A stretch of DNA of 64,000 nucleotides from Paramecium octaurelia (GCA_905182995.1 CAJJDP010000092.1:1-64000); one strand, 5' to 3'; shown: positions 13,558 to 25,385, counted from the first letter of the stretch. Made by a program: numbers and translations. Notes: a model not told the origin generated them from the letters alone.

Positions 13558-14202
13558 TCAATTAAAATCACTAATAAATAAAAATGAATTAGAAATTCAG
13601 TGTTAAATTTATATAATTATTGAATTAAAATCATATAATGTAATAAGTTTTTGCCAATGTAAATCAATACCTGATGATCATCTATAAGTGAATCTATTTT
13701 ATTTCCTATTTTGAATAATTATGTTTGCTCCTGGAACAAATTTTACATCAGCATTTGTGCCTCGATTTTAATATAGTACTAAATTAAACTGATCTTTTCA
13801 AGCAATAATTTGCTTTATTAGAATTTCCGAAAATTCTTTTTAAACTGAAAAGAACATCTTTCTAAATACAATAATTGTTATTATACTTGTTGATACTTGA
13901 ATTTGCTACAAAAAAATTATACTTACAAATGTCAACACTTTGAAAATACGATTCAGGACTTTAAGTATGATTTTTATGTAAACCCAATCTTAAAATATTT
14001 AACATTGCATTTTTATAATTTAAATTTACACTAGGAACATTTTCCTAATGAAAAGTATAATATATTGTTTAGGACCAAGCATAATAATAAATTAAAATAT
14101 TTTCCTTTTATTTCCAAAAATTTTGTCCGATGAATAATCGTGTTTGTAAGAATTGAGATTGTTTTTATGTTTATAATATAAAGAGGAACATTTAAAAATA
14201 TA
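13558..14202. other. Intergenic region upstream of CPSF3
   Basis: AT-rich sequence between the CPSF3 start and the stop of the next minus-strand gene. A 63-codon standard-code frame exists near 14031-14222, but it overlaps the neighbour in another frame and has no coding character I trust. It should contain the CPSF3 promoter; no motif is recognisable. Confidence 0.4.
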
Positions 14203-14460
14203 TCAGAGCCAAATGAATTCATCTTTCCAATCCTGTTTTTTTGTCAATTAGCCTGCTGGTTGAAATATAAACTCTTCAATAATTGTTGCATTTAGACGGG
14301 ATTGTATGATTGTTAAAGGTGACTTTTAAGTTTGGACTTCATCCCCTTCATCCTCTTGATACTCTTGATTCCATTCATCCACTTGAGTATTCGAATCAAA
14401 CGGGGGTAATTTTGCCAATCTTGACAAAGGAGTAGTGAAATAAGCTTTTGGATGATTCAT
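14203..14460 (-). CDS. Small hypothetical acidic protein
   Basis: An 85-codon intronless frame with strong coding character. It starts MNHPKAYFTTPLSRLAKL and has an acidic centre with WNQEYQEDEGDE. It contains several TAA codons read as Gln and ends KDEFIWL-TGA. No family was recognised. There is no signal peptide or membrane segment, and the ATG is the first in the open frame. Confidence 0.55.
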
Positions 14461-14715
14461 GATTATAATTAAAAATGATTTGATTTCTGGATATTACAAA
14501 TATAATAATTAACAATTATTTTTTTATAACAAATGAAGGAATTAAGAATTTTTTAATTAATTATATCAGTTGATGATATACAAATAATTTAGAAAATGAC
14601 TGTTTGTAAAAAGAATTGAGCATTTTTAGCCTGGAAGATAGAAAAAACAAAATCTTAAAAAACAAATTCATATTTAAGATATATTAATGCCAAATATCTT
14701 AGAGAAGATATCAGA

Positions 14716-16076
14716 TAATAAATAATAAAAAAATACCATTGAATAAATTTATAGGCTTATCAAGAGTTAAAATTTAAATTCATAAAAATCATTATTTCAT
14801 TCATTTGAATAACTAAATGTAGTTCTTATAATATTCGAAAATTTAAACTTTATTGCTAGAAGAATATGAAAAACTTGATATTTTAGTAATCACTTTATTT
14901 GATTGAATTCCAATTGATTCTTAGGATAAAATAATAACAAAATTTTACTTCTGAAATTCTTAGAAAAATACAAAATTCTTGTTACTCAAAGATAAAATTA
15001 TTTCTCAAATGATAATTAAGATAGAAAATATATTATAATAATTTCATCATTCTTCCCATAGACTGTTAAGTAACTTAGCTTATTCAACAGAGCTTGAATA
15101 TTTACGACAATCAATTTAAAATTATTTAGCCTAATGTGCAGAACGATAGATCTGTCTTTATGATTTGATTGTTTCTTCCATTTTATGAGTTGCTTTTAAT
15201 TGTCTTCTAAGTTACATCATTTCCTCCATGCTTTTTGTAATTTTAAATCGACCTATGATATCATCACTAATTTAATGTTAGATTTGATTCATCAATTCAT
15301 CCAATTCTTATTGGATATTAGCTATAATTTGATCCTTTATTTTAATTTATTTTTCAAGAGCACTAATTTTTTTTTTAAATTATATTTTGTCAAAGTTAAT
15401 TAAACCATCATCATTGTTACTATAATCTTCTGTCTTTTATTAAATTACTAATTTTGGATCAACTTAGGGACTGGTTGCATTGTCAGCCACTTTAAATTTA
15501 CTTGTTTTATGAGTTGTCACTCGAGGTTATTACAAGTTCGTATCTTCTCCTAAAAAACTGAGAGCATCATCATAAGCACTTTTAATCATAACCTTTCTTT
15601 ATAGAGCTTCATTCACTAAAATTTGGCCTTCATCTCTAAATTAATGTAAGTAGATTGATTTAAAATCTTTTCTAGAAAGTACATAAAATTCACTAGGCTT
15701 AGTTGTCATTATAGTATATTTTCTTTTTTCCCCGTAAAATAAAATATCCAATTCTCCAAAATATGATCCTGGTTTAATCATCATGAACTTAAAATTCTAT
15801 TAATCAGGTAAGACTATAGCTAGTTTTCCGCTTTTCACAAAATAGATTTCCTCTGCTAAATCACCAGTGCAATATACAAACTCATTCGCTTCTAACTTGA
15901 TTGGTTTGAGCAAAGGGCCTATTGCAGAAATAAATTGTTGAGATTTATCATGGAAGTAACCTATCTCTTCTTTGAGATGCTTATTCATAATATAACTCAA
16001 CTCAGTTTTCAATATTGGTGGTAATTCATCTAATAAGATATGATATTGTTATGAAAAGTCCCTTTTGCCATGTTTG
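14716..16076. repeat. Copy 1 of a duplicated 1,361-bp segment (contig end)
   Basis: The segment reappears at 16078-17438 with a constant offset of 1,362 bp and no difference at the many sites I compared. It ends exactly at the N in 16077. It contains the 3' part of the K+ channel gene plus its downstream region. The layout is that of two contigs whose overlapping ends were placed side by side rather than merged. Confidence 0.95.
15047..16076 (-). other. Partial duplicate of the K+ channel gene (probable assembly artefact)
   Basis: C-terminal half of the channel annotated at 16409-18833: the cyclic-nucleotide-binding domain and coiled-coil tail, stop at 15047. It runs into the N with no upstream exons. 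Because the copy is the same length as the sequence beyond the N and appears identical, it should not be counted as a second gene. Confidence 0.9.
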
Positions 16077-16077
16077 N
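16077..16077. other. Single N marking a contig join
   Basis: One undetermined base between two equal-length repeats. It is most simply a scaffolding join with a placeholder base, not an unread nucleotide. Confidence 0.9.
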
Positions 16078-17438
16078 TAATAAATAATAAAAAAATACCA
16101 TTGAATAAATTTATAGGCTTATCAAGAGTTAAAATTTAAATTCATAAAAATCATTATTTCATTCATTTGAATAACTAAATGTAGTTCTTATAATATTCGA
16201 AAATTTAAACTTTATTGCTAGAAGAATATGAAAAACTTGATATTTTAGTAATCACTTTATTTGATTGAATTCCAATTGATTCTTAGGATAAAATAATAAC
16301 AAAATTTTACTTCTGAAATTCTTAGAAAAATACAAAATTCTTGTTACTCAAAGATAAAATTATTTCTCAAATGATAATTAAGATAGAAAATATATTATAA
16401 TAATTTCATCATTCTTCCCATAGACTGTTAAGTAACTTAGCTTATTCAACAGAGCTTGAATATTTACGACAATCAATTTAAAATTATTTAGCCTAATGTG
16501 CAGAACGATAGATCTGTCTTTATGATTTGATTGTTTCTTCCATTTTATGAGTTGCTTTTAATTGTCTTCTAAGTTACATCATTTCCTCCATGCTTTTTGT
16601 AATTTTAAATCGACCTATGATATCATCACTAATTTAATGTTAGATTTGATTCATCAATTCATCCAATTCTTATTGGATATTAGCTATAATTTGATCCTTT
16701 ATTTTAATTTATTTTTCAAGAGCACTAATTTTTTTTTTAAATTATATTTTGTCAAAGTTAATTAAACCATCATCATTGTTACTATAATCTTCTGTCTTTT
16801 ATTAAATTACTAATTTTGGATCAACTTAGGGACTGGTTGCATTGTCAGCCACTTTAAATTTACTTGTTTTATGAGTTGTCACTCGAGGTTATTACAAGTT
16901 CGTATCTTCTCCTAAAAAACTGAGAGCATCATCATAAGCACTTTTAATCATAACCTTTCTTTATAGAGCTTCATTCACTAAAATTTGGCCTTCATCTCTA
17001 AATTAATGTAAGTAGATTGATTTAAAATCTTTTCTAGAAAGTACATAAAATTCACTAGGCTTAGTTGTCATTATAGTATATTTTCTTTTTTCCCCGTAAA
17101 ATAAAATATCCAATTCTCCAAAATATGATCCTGGTTTAATCATCATGAACTTAAAATTCTATTAATCAGGTAAGACTATAGCTAGTTTTCCGCTTTTCAC
17201 AAAATAGATTTCCTCTGCTAAATCACCAGTGCAATATACAAACTCATTCGCTTCTAACTTGATTGGTTTGAGCAAAGGGCCTATTGCAGAAATAAATTGT
17301 TGAGATTTATCATGGAAGTAACCTATCTCTTCTTTGAGATGCTTATTCATAATATAACTCAACTCAGTTTTCAATATTGGTGGTAATTCATCTAATAAGA
17401 TATGATATTGTTATGAAAAGTCCCTTTTGCCATGTTTG
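16078..17438. repeat. Copy 2 of the 1,361-bp segment
   Basis: Second copy of 14716-16076. After 17438 the sequence continues into the rest of the K+ channel gene, so this copy is the one in correct context for the upstream exons, while copy 1 is in correct context for the sequence to the left. Confidence 0.95.
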
Positions 17439-18833
17439 AGTTCTCTTTTCACCTTCAGAAACATCTTTTTGGATATTTTAAATTCTTGTTTAATATTTTT
17501 AAGAGTGGCCAAGCGATTTAAGTAGATTTGGTTATTCTAATCTAATCTGTCTAAGAATGAAGCTAGGGAACCAACTGCAAAAGAAAAGACATACACTGAT
17601 GATAACATCCAAACAATAGCAAAAATTCTTGTTGACCAGGAGTAGAATTTAATATCTCCATAGCCAACTGTCAACACTGTTTGTACTGCCCAATACATGG
17701 AGACTATGTATTAATCAAATGTATGGGACTCAAAGTATACCCAATCCTCCTCTTCAGATAAGGTTGCCACAAAAAACCAAATGCATCCTACTACATGACA
17801 TGAAAATATGAGCAAGAGAAATGCAAGAATAAATCTCTCATTTCCAATGTTGATATTGATTACTTTAACATATTATATTTCCTTTAATCTGAACATCCTA
17901 GCCAATTTGATCATCTTAATGACTCTGTATATTTTTGGAACTTTGGAAATACGTGCTATGCTATTGTATCTCTGAGAAGTATCATTCAAAATAAAGTAAA
18001 ACGGAATAGACGACTGTGTGTTAAGTGACGAATTACCATTAAGTCAATAATGAACCATCCTTTGAGGTAGTTTAGCATTATTGCTTTCCTCTCTGTAATT
18101 AAATTGCCTTCATCATCATATGCCGCACTCAGGAATGTAAGTACAATATCTGTCATAAAAATGAAATCAATAGCATTATCCAAGTAATCCCAGACCAAAT
18201 ACTCTCCATCCTAGACGAACCCAATTTTGAAGGGCGTGAATATCGACACATAACTATAAATATAAATTCAATTTACATAAGAATTAGAAACAAACCCACA
18301 TCCCAAAACTACTTGTATTTGTTATTCGGCATAATGATGAGTTTAAATTCATCTTAAACCTTTGGTGGCTCTCGTTCTTCATCCAGTCTTGGTAATCTCT
18401 TGAGTTTCCTCTTATTTCTGAGGGTATTTTGAGGTACTCCACTAACTGAATGTGTATTTTGCTGGGTATTTTACTCGGCATTCTCATTGTTTATGTCTTA
18501 TTATTATGTGGGATCAGCTATTTAATCAGAAACTGAGAGCTCTTTAATTGAACCGAGATTGCTTTATATGCTATGTTTTCGATCCAGGACTCTTTCAAAA
18601 CAAGAATTAATTGGCTAGGACACAAATTAATCTTTTTCATCATCTTTATTCGTTTCGAGAACTTCCAGCTTTTCATGAGAATAATTTTGACTTGAACTTC
18701 TAGGATGATATTTGAATTTATTTGAATACCTAAAGAATTGTTGTTTTGTGAATTTAGTTTGTTGAAAGATGTTACGAGTGGAGTGGTTAAACTTTGTTTT
18801 GAATAAACTCTTTTATTCAATTTAATTATCCAT
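16409..18833 (-). CDS. Voltage-gated K+ channel with cyclic-nucleotide-binding domain (EAG/HCN/CNG-like)
   Basis: Six-TM K+ channel for the plasma or ciliary membrane. Removing introns at 18254-18276 and 18014-18036 (23 nt each; the second has a CAG acceptor) leaves 793 codons, 792 aa. A long Ser/Gln-rich N-terminus precedes S1 (FWDVGLFLILIYVSIF). S2/S3 follow with IIDLMSSIPFYF, which confirms the second intron. S4 carries spaced Arg/Lys (RVIKMIKLARMFRLKE). The pore is TVLTVGYGDI, a canonical K+ filter. After the C-linker comes a cNMP domain with SYFGELDILFYGEKRKY, then a coiled-coil tail. It lies divergent to the MORN gene, 61 bp away. Whether it opens by voltage, cAMP/cGMP or both cannot be read from sequence. 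Confidence 0.93.
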
Positions 18834-18894
18834 TTATTTAATCATGATAACGACAGCATCCTAAAATATTACTAGCTCAATATAGGAGAAGTTA
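18834..18894. promoter_or_regulatory. 61-bp divergent intergenic region
   Basis: The only space between the start codons of the K+ channel (minus) and the MORN protein (plus). Both core promoters must fit here or extend into the genes. No recognisable element is seen; the role is inferred from position only. Confidence 0.5.
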
Positions 18895-20076
18895 ATGGAG
18901 GAACGCAAGAGATGTATATAATCTCTATTCCACTTTTAGTGATAACCTCGTTTGAATAAAAATTCTTGGGTGAAGAATAAGCACGCTCAGCATAATATGC
19001 AGACTAAGCAACCTATAATGGTTAGATGAATGAAAAGCAAAATAAATAGGGAGTAGGAAAATACTTATTCCCAAATGGAGATGTGTAATTTTATTGGCGA
19101 TTGTTTTTAGGTACATTGGACAGTGGTCTAACGATCTGTTCAATGGAGAAGGCGTTTATCTTTTCAATAATGGAGAAAGATATGAAGGGCATTTATTAAA
19201 TGGCAAAAAGCATGGCGTTGGAATCTATTACTATGCAAATGGCAATATGTATAACGGAGAATGGATCAATGATTTGAAACATGGAAAAGGCAAATATTCC
19301 TATTACTTGCAAGGGGAATCTTACGATGGTGAATGGCAATACGGAGAGAGACATGGAAGAGGAGTCTACCTATACTCTCTTGGAGATGTATATGAAGGTC
19401 TTTGGGAGCGAGGACTCAAATGGGGTAGAGGATTTGTGGAGTTTGCATCTGGGGCAAGATATGAGGGTTAGTTTGCAAGTGACAAAGCAACTGGTTAGGG
19501 AACTATGATATATGTTAACAATGACAAATACGAAGGATAATGGAATGATGGGTTGAAGCATGGTTATGGAGTATATACTATGGTTGATGGATCTAGATAT
19601 GAGGGCAATTGGGTGAACGATGAAAGGGAAGGGCAAGGACTCTTTCTCTATGCATCAGGCGACAAGTATGAAGGCATGTATAGCAAAAATGTGAAGAGTG
19701 GGTATGGAGTTTATGTTGCTTCGAATGGGGATCGATATGAAGGGGAATGGGCTAATGATAAAAGGCAGGGGAATGGCACACTCTACATGGCCAATGGAGA
19801 TAAATACATAGGAGAATGGAAGGAGGGTGAGAAGTCTGGCAAGGGAATCTACTATTTTGCACATGGAGATACTTACGATGGTAATAAGTTTAGATTTAAA
19901 GTCTAGGTTATTGGTTGGGTGGAATGAGACATGGATTTGGCAAATATTCATGGAGCATAGGTGATTATTATGAGGGAGAATGGAGGTTTGATAAAATGAA
20001 TGGTAAAGGAAAATTTAAAGGAGCTGATGGTTCAGAATATGTTGGAGAGTTTTCAAATGACAATAAAGTAAATTGA
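18895..20076 (+). CDS. MORN-repeat protein
   Basis: Removing three 26-nt introns (18914-18939, 19085-19110, 19881-19906) gives 367 aa. After an N-terminal segment of about 45 aa, the protein is almost entirely MORN repeats of 23 residues with the pattern YEG-W-DG-G-Y, for example GVGIYYYANGNMYNGEW and HGRGVYLYSLGDVYEGLW, about a dozen copies. MORN arrays bind lipids or act as scaffolds at membranes, basal bodies and cilia; the specific role here is unknown. In-frame TAG/TAA codons encode Gln. The intron joins restore the repeat register exactly. Confidence 0.92.
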
Positions 20077-20098
20077 CTTGGCTTATATATTGCTATTT

Positions 20099-20723
20099 TC
20101 ATTATTATTATTGATGATGTTAAATAATTTAGTGCAATTCATCAATTGTTTAATCTTTTAAATTCATAATTTATTGAACTTCCATTTAGTTCTGTATTAA
20201 TTCCTATTGGAATTCTTGTTAAATATTTTGTATTGTCAATAAATTCTATTGTATAATGTAAGATTGATTATAAATTTATAATCTCTATTATTCAATTATT
20301 TATTATTGTTATTCGCATTTCTGCTTCCAATCATCACATTCCGCACTAACTTGATTTTTCTGTGTCATCATCTCATCAATAAATGATTAATATTTTTAAA
20401 CAACAGATTTTAAGTTATGTTTTTACTCAATCAAACATGATTCCAATTGAGATTTCCTACAAAATTGATAAACACTTTACATTTCGAATTTCAATTAAAA
20501 TACAAGTTTCTTAAGTTCCTGATTTTCATGCCGATAATAATCAACACTATCACAATAAGATTTGCAATCATCATTTGTGCTCAAATTGCTCAGATTTTGA
20601 ACTCTTATATAATAATGATTAGATCTACTTGTTTTCTTTGTCTGTTGTTTGAATTCTCTTCTTATTAAATTTAGTGAGATAAGAATTTTTTTTGTCTGGA
20701 GTGTGCGAAGTATTTATATACAT
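20099..20723 (-). CDS. Coiled-coil hypothetical protein
   Basis: The ATG at 20723 opens MYINTSHTPDKKNSYLTKF. Removing a 25-nt intron at 20604-20628, which ends in AAG, gives an exact 200-codon frame (199 aa). The rest is Gln/Glu/Lys-rich coiled coil (YYRHENQELKKLVFQLKFEM and later Gln-rich helices) with a poly-Gln end written as TAA/TAG/CAA. Without that intron the two coding-looking frames do not join, so either the AAG acceptor is real or there is a frameshift. Its stop lies 22 bp from the MORN gene stop (convergent). Confidence 0.7.
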
Positions 20724-20769
20724 ATTTTAAATTATAGATGTCTGTTAATATAAAAATTAGTGTTTTATT

Positions 20770-21776
20770 TCAATGATAAAACTTTGACATGATTTAATCG
20801 GCCTTGCTGTCGTTGAAATTGGGTCTATATTACGATGCACCTGGTTGGAATGTAGGTCTGAATTTGTCATCATAGATGGATTGCATTAATTTAGACTCCT
20901 TTGGTTACAATTATTTCTATGAAGTTGAATTAAATTATTTATTGAGAGGTTCGTGAGGGTTTTTCTTATTCTCCCTAATTTTTTTTGTATAATGGTCTAA
21001 TTCTTCCCTTAGGTTCACTTCTTGTATTTCTACATACTCATTGAATGACTGAACTATTCGAACCAATTTATCTTCTGAAATAACCACATCGAATGCATTA
21101 GACAGGTAATGTTTCAGAGCATTGTCAACATCAAATGTGATCTAATCAAAGTCGTGATTTTATTCTTCGCTCATAACCATTAAGCAACCTCTTATATATT
21201 TAGGCTGCAACAACATCTTTTCCTATTGATCTAAATTATTGATGATTGTATTTAACTTTTGATGAAGTTCCTTCTTTTCTCCCGGGTGTGATTACTATAA
21301 ATTAAATTCAAATCCTTACTCTATGTAATTGGATACGCTGCTTTACTTATTCTTCCAATTAATGACAGTATTCATGCACTGCGGCAAGAAGAGTTTATTT
21401 GACTTTTTACAGTTTATTCTACATTTATTTCACAGCCTCAGATTACTCGCTATCACTAAAATGATGAAGAATAGCTCTTTCTCTAATATTTATATATATG
21501 ATATTTCTACTCTTCAAATCGAAGCTTCATTTCATGCACATCTGTCAGTAACTATTGTCTAACATTATCCACTGTATCTAAGTTGGCTTAAGTCCCTTAT
21601 TGATTGTGCCAATGAACATGTAGTTTGCAACAATCCTTGCATAGTGGCTAGAGAGTTGGTTTAACATATATACATACCTCTTTACATTCAATTGATAAAC
21701 AGAAGAGCACGATGTCATTTTGAGGATGTTTGGGGCATTTTTCAAATTATACAGGTGGGGATTATTACATTTACAT
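20770..21776 (-). CDS. B-box zinc-finger / coiled-coil protein
   Basis: Removing introns at 21648-21677, 21483-21510 and 21295-21319 gives 307 aa. Residues 13-50 form a B-box-type zinc finger: CPKHPQNDIVLFC, ECKEPLCKDCCKLHVHWH. A coiled-coil region follows (SEAVKQMQNKLQKVKQTL, HEYCHQLEEQVKQRI), as in TRIM proteins but with no RING. The C-terminus is hydrophilic (SQYRPNFNDSKADQIMSKFYH). B-boxes mediate protein contacts; lacking a RING, ubiquitin ligase activity is not implied. The start (MQMQQSPPVQFEKC) is the first ATG of the frame. Confidence 0.8.
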
Positions 21777-21863
21777 TAATAAAATTTATTGTAGTGCGTT
21801 TTGAAAATAATTAATGAATATTAATCAATCCACAGATTTAAGATAGTATGTGTATTTATATTT

Positions 21864-22573
21864 TCATTTAACACTATTTATATTCGAAATAAAAGGAATG
21901 GCTGCTAAATTTTTTTGGCTAATGTTACTTGGCTATTTAGTTTCTTTGAATTACAAAACTGGCAATCTCTTTGGTCTAATATTAAGTAAATTAAGTACTG
22001 AGTTGTACGAAAAGTCTTCTCTTCTCCGCTACTCTATGACAATTATTAGATTAGGTTGTCATAAATCTGCTTGGTGAGCACTTTAGGAGCCATTATTGAC
22101 GAATTCAAGGATTGAGGTAGTTATCCAAAACTATCCAACTTATTTTTTAAATCAACACTCAATTCCATCAATTTTGAGGTTTGGGTCTCTAAGTTGCTAA
22201 TCTATTTATTCTACAGTTCCTTATTTATATGATTGAGTCTCTTATTCTCTCTAAGCATGACCGATAGCTTCTACTCGTACTAAGTCTTCACAATTTCTAT
22301 CTCTTGTTGAAAAGCCTGTTCTTAATCCTTTGAGATTGATGATTAACTAACAAGATAGATTTGTTCTTATAAGTTTTGATTGTCTCTTCTTAACTATATC
22401 AGTTCATTTGAGACCATTTCGAACTTTTCCTCTAATGATTAAACATAGTTAATTTAAACTGCTGCCTTCTCCAGTTATCGTTGAAGACTGTAGACAAGCA
22501 GTGAAAGTCTTTAATTTTCATCTGTTAATTTTGAGTTCAGATCAATCAAGTTATCTTTTGCTATATGATTCAT
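21864..22573 (-). CDS. Coiled-coil hypothetical protein
   Basis: Removing the intron at 21976-21998 (23 nt, TAG) gives 228 aa. Start MNHIAKDNLIDLNSKLTDEN. Continuous heptad-like helices follow (LEEKFEMVSNELIQLRRDN, KTQYEQKLSVMLRENKRL), and the tail has basic and Pro patches and ends FISNINSVK. No family was recognised. It sits 87 bp upstream of the B-box gene on the same strand and diverges from a small plus-strand gene 70 bp away. Confidence 0.75.
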
Positions 22574-22643
22574 AATAATTATTATTCAAAGACAATCAAT
22601 TGAAGTTAATTTGATAAATCCTAATCACAGTTTCTTCGTGAAA

Positions 22644-22865
22644 ATGGAGAATAATCAGAAAATTAGTTTAGATGTAATTACTGAAGAGATTCAATCGAAA
22701 GGCTCCATTCTAAATGATAATAAACCTATGAAAAAAAGGAATAATCGAATTTCGTAATTAAATTAAATTTCTTAATACTTCTAATTTTATTTAATACTTT
22801 TAATAATTCTCGATTAACTATTGAAGAATAAAAAAGTGGTAATTTAAATTTATGCTTGTATATGA
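22644..22865 (+). CDS. Small hypothetical protein, possible membrane segment
   Basis: A 73-codon frame from the first ATG. The N-terminal half (MENNQKISLDVITEEIQSKG) has clear coding composition. The C-terminal half is Leu/Ile-rich (YFQFYLILLIILDQLL) and could be a membrane helix or the start of 3' non-coding AT sequence. The stop lies 14 bp before the stop of the convergent methyltransferase gene. No family was recognised. Confidence 0.45.
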
Positions 22866-22879
22866 ATTTAATTTATAAT

Positions 22880-23946
22880 TCAAAGTGTTGCCTTTTTAAG
22901 AATATACACCATATAGATTTACTATCTATCCTTAAATTGTTACAATAAATTTTGATCTGGCTTCAATCCTTCACTCAAGAATTTTGCAACTATTTTATAA
23001 TTTGATAATTATACTATATCCTCCATTTTGTCTAAATGTTTATTTAATGTTCCTAATTTGTAATTTCATAGCCTAAGTAATTCCTACAGTAAAGTCATTC
23101 TTCTCAGTAATTACCAATCCATTCACTTAGATCTCCTCTTGAAACTTCTAAATCTCCTCTTGTGTGTCGTAATCTCCAATGATCAAGTATCCATCATCCT
23201 TAAGCAATGTACTCACTATTTTAATATAACTAACAATTTATGATAATTAGACTACCTCTTGAAATCGATATTTCTGAATGCTTCCTTTTTCTTTAATTCC
23301 AAACCCAAAATCACATCGAATGTATTTGGAGCACACAGAGCTCCTATTTCAAGGGGACTTCTAGTTTCGAATTTCAACCTCTCTAATTCGCTGTACAATT
23401 TGAGATTCTCTTAAATTTGTGATTCTGAGGAATCAACTCCCAAACATCTTTGAGGTTCGTATGCAGAAGAGAAATATGATAGACCTACTGCATCTCCACA
23501 TTCAAGTTCTAAAATCTATGTGTCCTTGAAGTTTTTGATCTTCCAGAATTGAGTAATAGCATATTGATGCAATTGGATCCTGTATCTGTCAATTTCTTGC
23601 TCTGGGTTTAAATTCTAAATTGTTTTTCCTGATTCATTCAAAATGGCATATCCAATGATTTCAATTTTTTTTCTAGAAAATATAAAAGATTTAAATTACT
23701 TAGGAATTTATAAGTATTATTTGTTGATATTTTCACGAACTTAGGATATAACAGTACCAGTTTTGGATATGATGTACCTAAAGATTGGATATAGGTATTA
23801 TAATTGAGGTAATATATAAGTAGTGAAAGTTGAAGTACCAATTTTCTATTAAAATATGTTATAATTGAATTACCACATATTTGTTATTTAACACTTTCAC
23901 TTGGGCTTCGTTCAAAATAAGCAAAAGGATGTTCTTGGAATCGCAT
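22880..23946 (-). CDS. SAM-dependent methyltransferase-like protein
   Basis: Class I methyltransferase fold: motif I ILELECGDAVG, then CLGVDSSESQIQEN, SPLEIGALCAPNTFDVI and LLKDDGYLIIGDYDT, followed by a C-terminal FKDRQQIYMVYILKK resembling the end of small-molecule and lipid methyltransferases. Motif I has Glu where Gly is usual (LELECG versus LEVGCG). A 26-nt intron separates FKR from SYIKIV. Two problems: near 23036-23047 the frame must shift by one base to reach the family-like C-terminus, and exons 5' of 23735 are unresolved (candidate start 23946, MRFQEHPFAYFERSPSE). The substrate is unknown. Confidence 0.65.
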
Positions 23947-24661
23947 ATCTAATATTAATTAATTGTTTATACAATTGCTGTTCCTGCCTAGAGATACTCA
24001 ACTAGTTTTTTGATACATTGGTAATCCAACAAATAGGTTTGGACATCTTCGAAGAATTTGAGTATTGATTCCTTTCTATTTTTGATTGGTGAGAACAAAA
24101 AATCCACAATTTCATAAATCTTTTTTTATATGAAAATCAAGGTTACTTTTGTTTTGGCAGCATTGTAGCCTTTGAGTATTGATTCCTTTCTATTTTTGAT
24201 CTGTGAGAACAAAAAATCCGCAATTTCATAAATCTTTTTTGATATGAAAATCAAGGTTACTTTTGTTTTGGCAGCATTGTAGCCTTTGAGTATTGATTCC
24301 TTTATATTTTTGATCTGTGAGAGCAAAAGATCCACAATTTCATAAATCTTTTTTTATATGAAAATTAAGGTTACTTTTGTTTTGGCAGCATTGTAAGCTG
24401 GAACAACATACTCCTTCAAGCCGTTTTGGACAATGGTATTTGCATTTTAATAAAGTTCACTTATATGTTGCTTAATCTAAGAATAAATAGGCTAATTACT
24501 TGAACTTTATAAAAGTGATAGAGGATAAATGTCGTAGGTATGGTGATTGGGAAGAATAGCAAATACAAAAAGGTTAGGAGTGGTGAGAAAAACAGAGCAA
24601 CTAAACCAACTAGGAGGTGGTTGTAAGAGTATTTTTTTGCTTGATTCGTACTAGATTCCAT
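23947..24661 (-). CDS. Membrane-anchored protein with three 38-residue tandem repeats (3' end unresolved)
   Basis: The ATG at 24661 begins MESSTNQAKKYSYNHLLVGL, then two adjacent hydrophobic stretches (LVALFFSPLLTFLYLLFF and ITIPTTFILYHFY) that look like membrane helices. A 23-nt intron follows KVQ. Three 38-aa repeats come next, each with GYNAAKTKVTLIFI and KKIYEI plus SQIKNRKESIL. The frame has no TGA before about 23733 and overlaps the 5' exons of the methyltransferase, so either the gene ends through an unseen intron or the two are one gene. No family was recognised. Confidence 0.6.
24057..24398. repeat. 114-bp tandem repeats (3 units)
   Basis: The phrase TTTGAGTATTGATTCCTTT recurs at 24057, 24171 and 24285 (the last with one change), exactly 114 bp apart, with most of each unit identical. 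114 bp is 38 codons, so copy-number change keeps the reading frame of the host gene. Near identity suggests recent amplification. Confidence 0.93.
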
Positions 24662-24926
24662 TAATAATTAAATTATTTTATCAAATTTAGAATATGAATT
24701 GAAATTCATGTCGTAATGGCAATGCATAATACATATTATTTATTCAAAACATATATTAATACGTAAAATTAATATAATAACACACTTAAATTGGTTTGTT
24801 TAGCTGATCAAGTAATTTGGCTAGTATTATGTTATATAAAATCACGTATGATAATATTTTATTAAGAAATAATTACACACATAGGATTAGATTAGATGAA
24901 ATTAAATTGAATAATTATATAATCAT

Positions 24927-25385
24927 TCATTATTTAATAACATCTGCAGTTAAGCAATCACTCTCAAATGTGTATTAAATAGCTTAAGATGCATTGTTTC
25001 CCTAATATATCCTTTTTGCATAACCCATAGTAGTATTGGATAAATAATTATCCTAATGTTGTTTTAAATCCCCTTTCGGAATTATCTAGGATTGGGATTA
25101 TGATTTTTTCAGGTCCCTTCCAGTCGTTTGACAACTTCTATTGGGTTGAGGACTTGATTTCTCAATTTTCAGTCTTTTAGATCTACTCGTGAGATAAATT
25201 TTGACATTCTAAAAGTAAATTTATAATTCTTCAATTTCCTTTTTTGTTGGTTGATACCATTTCGGTTCATTCACATTGCAATTTTAAAAGAATATGCACA
25301 ATTGGGCAAATCGTTTGACTTGTGGTGTTAGTTTGATATATTCATTGAACAGTTCGTAAACTTGGATAGATTGTTGTTAATCCAT
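24927..25385 (-). CDS. Hypothetical protein, 152 aa
   Basis: A single open frame of 153 codons, no intron needed. Start MDQQQSIQVYELFNEYIKL. The N-terminal third is helical (RFAQLCIFFQ, WYQPTKKEIEELQIYF); the centre is basic and Ser/Gln-rich (SRSKRLKIEKSSPQPNRS) and the C-terminus polar. There is no signal peptide or membrane helix. No family was recognised. Confidence 0.7.

Noticed and set aside
15047-16076. A second K+ channel C-terminus upstream of the first, suggesting tandem gene duplication
   Set aside because: It appears identical to 16409-17438 and is bounded by the N at 16077, so it is treated as an assembly artefact.
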